This document shows, piece after piece, positions 37,111 to 38,437 of a stretch of DNA of 38,437 nt (positions are counted from its first letter, which is position 1; each line of letters begins with the position of its first letter). The position numbers were made by a program, and so were the translations under genes. Where the stretch lies: positions 1-38,437 of the forward strand of contig CALEPV010000045.1 of NCBI GenBank assembly GCA_937910905.1, read 5' to 3'. The stretch is from an uncultured Prevotellaceae bacterium (GTDB lineage Bacteria > Bacteroidota > Bacteroidia > Bacteroidales > Bacteroidaceae). The notes beneath the pieces are model-generated. The model did not search any database and had not been told where the DNA came from. It was given only the letters and a program-made list of their open reading frames with translations.

Positions 37111-38214
37111 TTACATCTTGGCCAGCACCTCCTGCACCTTGGCATCGTAGGCTGCCTGTGGGATGAGGCCTGCGTCGAGCATCTTCTTGAGCTTTGCGAG
37201 AGTCTCCATTGGGTCGGGCTCAGCTGGCTGTGCAGGCGCGGCAGGCTGCTGTGGCTGTTGCTGTGGCTGCTGCTGTGGCTGTTGCATCTGCTGGCCGCCG
37301 AACATGCCGCCAAACATCTGAGCTGCGGCCATACCCATGCCCATGCCCATGCCCATGTTGGCCATACCTCCGCCATTGGGGTTCTCGGCGCTGGCTTGCA
37401 GGGCTTCCATGCCTTTGACCATAGCGTAGTTGCTGCCCAGCTGATTGAGTTCTGCGGCAGCACCGGCTCCTCTCAGAGTGCGGCGACGAACTTCCTGCTC
37501 GTACTGTTGGCGCTGCTCCTCGTCTACCTGCAGCTGTGCGGTGAAGTCAACGAGCATCACGCCGTACTGTCCCAGCAGGTCGGCGATGCGGGGCATGCAT
37601 AGGTCGGAGATCTGGCGTACCTTCTTCGATACCTCCATGCAGTTGATTTTGTTCTCCTCCAGCACCTCCGAGATGATGTCGCTGACGTTCTTGTATACAC
37701 GGCTGAACAGCTTTTTTTTGAAGTCGTCCACGGTGTAGCTGTCGCTGTCGCGCAGGCACTTGGCAGCAAACACCTCGCTGTCGTTGACGCGTACTGTGTA
37801 CTCGCCGCCGCCCATGAGTTGTGCTCCAGGCCCCATAATGGGGCAGGTGTAGCCGATAGGTGTGGATGTGCCCCATTCCAGCTCGTACTCCTCAGTAGAG
37901 ATGAAGTACACACGACACGGGAAGCGTGACTGTCCTCCCGAGAACCACTCGCGCAGACGTCGGAAGAAGAAGTGGTTGTCTGTGCCGAGGTCGTACTTTC
38001 CGGGCTCGTTGAAGCATCGGAACTCGCCGCTGTTCTCGAACACGGCCTCCTCCCCACGGCTCAGGTATAGCATGGAGTGTGTGTTGAATTCTGTGCGGGG
38101 GTCTCGCCATGCTATGAGTCCCCGTTTGGTGTTGTTGCCTTCATTCTTGATAACATCGGTGAAGGCGTGACTCTCTTGCGGCTGTGCCACAGTAGGTCTG
38201 TTAAATAGTCCCAT
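37111..38214 (-). CDS. SPFH-domain (YdjI/virion-core-type) protein with C-terminal SHOCT motif
   Basis: 367 residues without signal peptide. Residues about 10-230 fit the YdjI-like SPFH family (GLIAWRDPRTEFNTHSMLYLSRGEEAVFENSGEF; YTVRVNDSEVFAAKCL; LLGQYGVMLVDFTAQLQVDEEQR, in parts). Then comes a low-complexity segment with an alternating Met-Gly run (MGMGMGMGM) and a Gln/Pro tract (QQPQQQPQQQPQQ), encoded by short tandem DNA repeats that could vary in length. The end (DPMETLAKLKKMLDAGLI...) is a SHOCT motif, a short oligomerisation helix. In Bacillus, YdjI acts in a PspA-type membrane-stress system; a similar role here is inferred. It heads the three-gene unit. Confidence 0.88.
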   Translation of the reverse strand: MGLFNRPTVAQPQESHAFTDVIKNEGNNTKRGLIAWRDPRTEFNTHSMLYLSRGEEAVFENSGEFRCFNEPGKYDLGTDNHFFFRRLREWFSGGQSRFPCRVYFISTEEYELEWGTSTPIGYTCPIMGPGAQLMGGGEYTVRVNDSEVFAAKCLRDSDSYTVDDFKKKLFSRVYKNVSDIISEVLEENKINCMEVSKKVRQISDLCMPRIADLLGQYGVMLVDFTAQLQVDEEQRQQYEQEVRRRTLRGAGAAAELNQLGSNYAMVKGMEALQASAENPNGGGMANMGMGMGMGMAAAQMFGGMFGGQQMQQPQQQPQQQPQQPAAPAQPAEPDPMETLAKLKKMLDAGLIPQAAYDAKVQEVLAKM

Positions 38215-38285
38215 GTCTTGTTTTAAGGTTTTGATTTTATGGTATATGCATGTGTTGTGTCACTGTTTGTGACCGATTATGGCGA

Positions 38286-38293
38286 CAAATGTA
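38286..38293 (-). promoter_or_regulatory. -7 box of the SPFH operon
   Basis: Minus strand TACATTTG, exact TAnnTTTG, about 72 nt before the SPFH start. No well-placed -33 box. The flanks contain nested inverted repeats (38271-38278 with 38394-38401, and 38281-38287 with 38370-38376). Confidence 0.45.
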
Positions 38294-38437
38294 GGCATTA
38301 ATTGTTAATAATCAGCTTTAGCGTCAAAAAAAATATGGTTCAATGCGTATAAATTGTTTTGTTGAACGCTGTCGCCCATACAGGTTAAACCCAAATCGGT
38401 CATTAGGATTTATGTCAGATTGGTATTTGTTTCGAGC

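Overview
The window looks like a chromosomal segment of a gut- or oral-type Bacteroidales, most likely a Prevotellaceae member of moderately high GC. Evidence: promoters of the Bacteroidetes type (TAnnTTTG near -7, with TTTG/GTTG about 20 nt upstream), no need for Shine-Dalgarno sites, C-terminal sorting-like tails, GH35 and GH109 glycosidases, and families typical of Bacteroidales (TIGR02757, DUF4922, kelch-symporter fusion, CPYCG zinc-ribbon membrane proteins). I see no rRNA, tRNA, phage, transposase or CRISPR locus.

Layout. 105-2192 (-): secreted CotH-kinase/ricin-like protein, separated by a 173-bp inverted-repeat element from a tight minus-strand run (9820 down to 2444): N-acetylneuraminate lyase, kelch/NanM-like plus sodium symporter fusion, AGE-family epimerase, QueF and a secreted 5'-nucleotidase. 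This is a sialic-acid uptake and catabolism operon with a queuosine gene and a nucleotidase coupled to its end. 10167-15616 (+): MacB-like ABC ATPase, two FtsX-type permeases, a periplasmic adaptor and a secreted PI-PLC-like protein, in one operon. 15617-16510 (-) dapA. 16702-21388 (-): a 1295-residue fusion of glycosyltransferase, DUF4922 and SpoIID/LytB domains, followed by a TIGR02757 protein. 21547-25651 (+): GH109, Bax-inhibitor-1 protein, RluA-type pseudouridine synthase. 25652-26275 is a dense non-coding stretch: two arrays on a 22-bp pitch and a promoter-led structured leader or small RNA. 26276-27757 (+): two paralogous zinc-ribbon membrane proteins. 27767-29041 (-): AAA/DUF4143 ATPase whose promoter and start codon lie in a perfect 27-bp inverted repeat. 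29169-31553 (-) GH35 beta-galactosidase. 31703-34989 (+): secreted hypothetical, aspS, TSCPD protein, lipoprotein. 35246-38214 (-): SPFH/SHOCT protein, four-helix membrane protein and zinc-ribbon membrane protein, a likely envelope-stress module.

The most unusual material is non-coding. Three separate arrays (9906-9985, 25640-25717, 25769-25846) each hold four 12-14-bp units at exactly 22-bp spacing with unrelated unit sequences. Two of them have palindromic units and are also inverted repeats as a whole. A separate class of GC-rich palindromic segments is inserted in frame in at least two proteins (epimerase, kelch-symporter at three places) and possibly in AspRS. A 25-bp tandem array abuts the stop codon at 35248.

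All functions are inferred from motifs read by eye; no database search was run.
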